This document shows, piece after piece, positions 60,927 through 64,000 of a stretch of DNA of 64,000 nucleotides. The stretch spans positions 1-64,000 of the forward strand of contig NZ_BAAALT010000004.1 in NCBI RefSeq assembly GCF_039528515.1. Reading direction: 5' to 3'. Origin of the DNA: Luedemannella flava (GTDB lineage Bacteria > Actinomycetota > Actinomycetes > Mycobacteriales > Micromonosporaceae). Made by a program: the position numbers and the translations under genes. A model generated the notes under the pieces. That model saw nothing but the letters and a program-made list of their open reading frames with translations. It ran no database searches and was not told the DNA's origin. Position 1 is the stretch's first letter; each line of letters starts with the position of its first letter.

Positions 60927-62660
60927 ATGACCGTCGCCCCGCGGGGACCGGTGTTCAGTCTGGCGGAGATCCCGTTCTCCTACAGCGGATCCTGGTTCAA
61001 CTTCTCACCGGTCATCGCCGAGCGGACGCGTGCGGACGACGTTCATCTCGTGTCCCACCAGACCGGCCTGCACCCCATCCTGCGGCTGGTGCCCGTCGCG
61101 ACCGCCGGCGACCGGCAGCGCCTGCACACGACCGTGCAGGCCACCCCGGCGCTGCTGACCTGGCAGCACCCGAGCGGCGTCGTGTCGCTGGCCTACGAGA
61201 ACCATGACACCGTGCGGATCACCGGCACGGGCACGGATCTGCTGGTCACGGCCGCGAACGTCTCCCTCACCCCGTTCAGCGGTCCCTACTTCCTCCGGGA
61301 TCCGGTCGACGGGGCCCACCTGTTCACGGTGTACGAGTCCGGCCGCCGTTACCGCGTCAGCGTCATCGCCGGCCGCCTCGCTGAGGTCACCGGGGGACAG
61401 GCGCTGGGGGTCACGGACCGGGGCGTCGTGTGCACCGGTGACGGCGGGCCGTGGGAGATCGCGATCGAGGAGTACGGGACCGCCCGTGGCCCGTACCGTG
61501 CCGGGGCGTCGTTCGACGAGGTGCACCGCGGGGCCGAGGCCGCGTTCGGCGCGTTCGTCGACGACGTCGCACCGTGGCGCGACGAGTCGACGCCGGCCGC
61601 CGAGCTGGCCGCGTACGTGTTGTGGTCGGCGACCGTCCGGCCCGGAGGATTCCTCGCCCGTCCCGGCGTACTGATGTCCAAGCACTGGATGAACAAGATC
61701 TGGAGCTGGGACCACTGCTTCAACGCGCTCGCACTCGCGGCGGGACGGCCGGAGCTGGCCTGGGACCAGTTCCAGATCCCGTTCGACCACCAGGACCCCA
61801 GCGGCGCGCTACCCGACTCGGTCGCCCACTCCGAGATCCTGTACAACTTCGTCAAACCGCCCATCCACGGCTGGGCCCTGCGCCTCCTACGCGGGCAACT
61901 CGTCATCGACCCCAGCGAACTGCGGGCCACCTACCGGAGGCTGGCCGACTCGACCCGGTTCTGGCTGGCCCACCGCCGGGCACCGGGCAGCCCGCTGGCG
62001 CACTATCAGCACGGCAACGACAGCGGCTGGGACAACGCCACGACCTTCGACCCCGAACGCGTCATCGAGTCAGCGGACCTCGCCGCGTTCCTCGTGCTGC
62101 AACAGCGCGAGCTGGCCGACGTGGCCACCCAACTCGGACAGCACGAGGACGCGGCTGCCTGGCGGCGAGGCGCGGAGCGGATGTACGCCGGCCTGATCGA
62201 ACAGCTGTGGAACGGGCAGCGGTTCCACGCCCGTGGCGTGTTGTCGGGCGACACGTGGACCAGCAGCAGCCTGCTCGACCTCATGCCGATCGTGCTGGGC
62301 GCCGAGCTGGATCCCGCCGTCGGCGACACGCTGGCCCGGCACATCGCGGCACATCTCACCCCGTACGGGCTGGCCACCGAACTACCCACGTCGCCGCACT
62401 ACGGGGCCGACGGCTACTGGCGCGGGCCGGTCTGGGCGCCTGCCACGGTGCTCATCGAGGACGGGCTGCGCCGCGCCGGGCACGGGGACCTCGCCGACGA
62501 CATCAGCGCGAGGTTCCGGGCGCTGTGTGAGAAGTCCGGCTTCGCCGAGAACTTCGACGTGCTGACCGGCGCGGGGCTGCGCGACCGCGCGTACACCTGG
62601 ACGGCGAGCGCGTACCTGATCCTTGCCGCGGCCCACCGCGAGCGCGAGCGGCAGCGCTGA
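60927..62660 (+). CDS. GH63/trehalase-like intracellular glycosidase
   Basis: A 577-residue protein without a signal peptide. The N-terminal beta-rich part is followed by an (alpha/alpha)6 barrel with MNKIWSWDHCFNALAL, FDHQDPSGALPDSVAH, HGNDSGWDNATTF and GYWRGPVWAPA, the pattern of GH63 and related glycoside hydrolases with acidic catalytic residues in WSWDH and WDN. It probably hydrolyses the imported oligosaccharide in the cytoplasm. ATG at 60927 follows AGAGAGG. Last gene of the LacI-controlled importer operon. Confidence 0.85.
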   Translation: MTVAPRGPVFSLAEIPFSYSGSWFNFSPVIAERTRADDVHLVSHQTGLHPILRLVPVATAGDRQRLHTTVQATPALLTWQHPSGVVSLAYENHDTVRITGTGTDLLVTAANVSLTPFSGPYFLRDPVDGAHLFTVYESGRRYRVSVIAGRLAEVTGGQALGVTDRGVVCTGDGGPWEIAIEEYGTARGPYRAGASFDEVHRGAEAAFGAFVDDVAPWRDESTPAAELAAYVLWSATVRPGGFLARPGVLMSKHWMNKIWSWDHCFNALALAAGRPELAWDQFQIPFDHQDPSGALPDSVAHSEILYNFVKPPIHGWALRLLRGQLVIDPSELRATYRRLADSTRFWLAHRRAPGSPLAHYQHGNDSGWDNATTFDPERVIESADLAAFLVLQQRELADVATQLGQHEDAAAWRRGAERMYAGLIEQLWNGQRFHARGVLSGDTWTSSSLLDLMPIVLGAELDPAVGDTLARHIAAHLTPYGLATELPTSPHYGADGYWRGPVWAPATVLIEDGLRRAGHGDLADDISARFRALCEKSGFAENFDVLTGAGLRDRAYTWTASAYLILAAAHRERERQR

Positions 62661-62826
62661 CGCCGCAGGTCGCGGCGCAACCAGCCCAGCGCTTTGCCAC
62701 ACTCTCCGTGATCGTCGATACTACTCCGGACGATCGATACGATCGGGGGCAGCCTTGTTGTCGAACGATTGATGACTCATTGATCAATGGTGGAGTAGCG
62801 CACATCGATGTGCCTAGCCACGGAAG

Positions 62827-63381
62827 TCATCTCGTCGGACCTGCGCCGGGCCGCAGGAAATCGAAAGCGACCGCACCATGGTCGTTGTCGGCGAACTGTA
62901 CGCCATACGATTCTCCCCAGAAATCCGCGCGACGAACAACATGGCCACCAGCAGGGAAGGGGCCGTTGCCAAGATCATAATAATAGACGTCGGTTTGGGT
63001 GGAGGCGATGTTGATGCATACATGGAACCACCCGCCGGTTACGTCATTTACGCCTACCACAAGCATGCGCCGATCGGTGGTCAATGGCACGAGCACCGAA
63101 TGGCCGGGGCCCAATCTGACGCTTTCGTTGGACGTTTCAAACATTCCAAGGATTTGCCCGGCCGCCGATAGGCAGTCCTCTGGCGTGAACTCGCCAACGT
63201 AGGTTCCGGCAAATGTTCGGATGACGTGGCCCCCAGCAAAATAGTGCCCGGCGACCCGCTGTCCTGTCATGCTCACACTGGTGACCTCGGCCTTTAGGCT
63301 CACTTCGTCCGCCGACGTCAAAACGGGGAAGAGTATAGGCAACAGACCGAACGCGTAGACGAGTCTTGGTAGTTGGTTCAT
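62827..63381 (-). CDS. orphan secreted or membrane-anchored protein
   Basis: A 184-residue protein with an N-terminal hydrophobic signal (LVYAFGLLPILFPVLTSADE) and a beta-rich remainder containing two cysteines. I do not recognise a family. ATG at 63381 follows AAGGAGG at ideal spacing, which supports it being real. GC content and codon use are clearly lower than its neighbours, suggesting later arrival. An opposite 97-codon frame overlaps it but lacks a good ribosome site. Confidence 0.6.
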   Translation of the reverse strand: MNQLPRLVYAFGLLPILFPVLTSADEVSLKAEVTSVSMTGQRVAGHYFAGGHVIRTFAGTYVGEFTPEDCLSAAGQILGMFETSNESVRLGPGHSVLVPLTTDRRMLVVGVNDVTGGWFHVCINIASTQTDVYYYDLGNGPFPAGGHVVRRADFWGESYGVQFADNDHGAVAFDFLRPGAGPTR

Positions 63382-63931
63382 CACTCGCCTCCTTGGAGTC
63401 GAGGACGTGCTTTGTTTTTTCACTGATTCGCTCCGACGGAACACACGCAAGATGACGGCTCTTTCTAAGAGTTGTCCCAGTAAAGCGTGTCCGCGCCAGT
63501 TCCGAGTCTAGTCCGGCATCCTCCGGACAGGGGGAATTCGACGAAATCCAAGCTGTCCTCGATGGGCGACGTAGTGGTCACCCTGGCCGGGTGAGTCTGG
63601 CCTGAGTCATCGCCAATTAATTGCGCTTCCGAGGCCTAGCCTTTGCCGATTGGCCCTTTGGTTCGGACTGCCGGACTCCGCGATTGCCGGCGGCGGAACA
63701 CCTCACCCTGTGGGGCAACGCACCGTCGTTCGCGCACGAGGGCGGCTGGTGGACTTCGCCCACGGGTCCTGCCTCGACCTCGCCCAGTTGTGCGGCAGCG
63801 TCTTCCTGTGCTCGGTGGGCGCCGGGCGGTACTCGCTCGACGCCCACGTGCGGCGCACCGTGCTCGCCGACCCGCGTCGCGCCGGCCGCGGCCGCCTATT
63901 GCATCAAATCGGTTTGATGTAATGTACGGGT
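63382..63931. other. 550-bp region before the last gene
   Basis: The promoter of the minus-strand orphan gene and, from about 63620, GC-rich DNA whose frames show no recognisable homology. It ends with a palindromic operator-like element. No gene is called. Confidence 0.45.
63898..63923. promoter_or_regulatory. palindromic operator before the last gene
   Basis: CATCAAA-TCGG-TTTGATG with further paired flanks (ATT...AAT) gives 11-bp arms with one mismatch. It lies 8 bp before the GTG start of the partial gene at 63932, a position typical of an autoregulated repressor. Confidence 0.65.
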
Positions 63932-64000
63932 GTGGCATCGGAGTCACCCGGCACCAGCGTGCCGCCCAGCTTCGTGACCGCCGTCGGGCACCCCGTGCGG
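63932..64000 (+). CDS. regulator N-terminus, partial
   Basis: The first 23 codons from GTG encode a protein containing FVTAVGHPVR, which resembles the start of an ArsR-like winged helix (the ALxHPxR pattern). The window ends here, so the family is uncertain. A palindrome immediately upstream suggests self-control. Confidence 0.45.
   Translation, partial: MASESPGTSVPPSFVTAVGHPVR

Noticed and set aside
62778..62789. CATTGATCAATG palindrome as an operator
   Set aside because: It lies between the 3' ends of two convergent genes with no promoter to control; probably incidental or part of a weak terminator region.
1..64000. CRISPR arrays, rRNA genes, complete tRNA genes, insertion-sequence transposases
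   Set aside because: No regularly spaced repeats, rRNA-like tracts, complete cloverleaf sequences or transposase frames were recognised in the window.

Overview
The window is high-GC DNA with GTG starts, tightly overlapping stop/start codons and actinobacterial families (StrR- and LAL-type regulators, Dpg/Hpg enzymes, ricin-tailed secreted glycosidases). It fits a filamentous actinomycete, most likely of the Micromonosporaceae; no species can be named from the sequence alone.

Region 1 (1-21.6 kb) is one flank of a nonribosomal peptide cluster. It opens with the last residues of an NRPS carrier domain, then a fatty acyl-AMP ligase and a free ACP (lipid loading), a MacB-type exporter pair, an MdlB-type ABC exporter and an alpha/beta hydrolase. 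Precursor supply follows: DAHP synthase, chorismate mutase, the 4-hydroxyphenylglycine set (HmaS, Hmo, HpgT) and the complete 3,5-dihydroxyphenylglycine set (DpgA-D), under a StrR/Bbr-like and a LAL/LuxR regulator. StrR-type boxes lie in front of the DAHP synthase divergon and dpgA. The product is probably an acylated peptide containing Hpg and Dpg.

Region 2 (21.6-38.4 kb) is the most striking part: a nearly complete Wood-Werkman propionate module of the Propionibacterium kind. On the minus strand is an operon for biotin-dependent transcarboxylase (5S, 12S, a small subunit, 1.3S biotin carrier) plus a CoA-transferase. Divergently lie both methylmalonyl-CoA mutase subunits and a single ORF joining the MeaB GTPase to methylmalonyl-CoA epimerase. 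Convergent to these is a 1121-residue protein that I read as PPi-dependent PEP carboxykinase (carboxytransphosphorylase). A BioY biotin transporter follows, which suits a biotin enzyme.

Region 3 (36.8-46.2 kb) looks like a decaying hypoxia-type island. Intact genes are phosphoketolase, a CoA-binding protein and a SHOCT membrane protein. Around them are broken copies of nitronate monooxygenase, a kinase-like protein, flavodoxin, universal stress protein, a P-type ATPase tail, a GH6 cellulase and NarI. DosR/DevR-like boxes appear in front of BioY, phosphoketolase, the CoA-binding gene, the SHOCT gene and in the transcarboxylase/mutase divergon, suggesting that regions 2 and 3 share low-oxygen control.

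Region 4 (46.2-62.7 kb) holds two sugar loci. The first, for L-fucose or a similar sugar, has an RbsABC-type ABC importer, a fuconate dehydratase-like enzyme, a lactonase, a FadR-type regulator and a mutarotase, with a shared operator at both promoters. The second has two secreted glycosidases with ricin-type domains (GH39-like and GH43 galactanase-like), a LacI regulator, an ABC importer and a GH63-like intracellular glycosidase; perfect CGAATCGATTCG palindromes mark its promoters. The right end (62.7-64 kb) has a lower-GC orphan secreted protein and the start of a regulator behind a palindromic operator.
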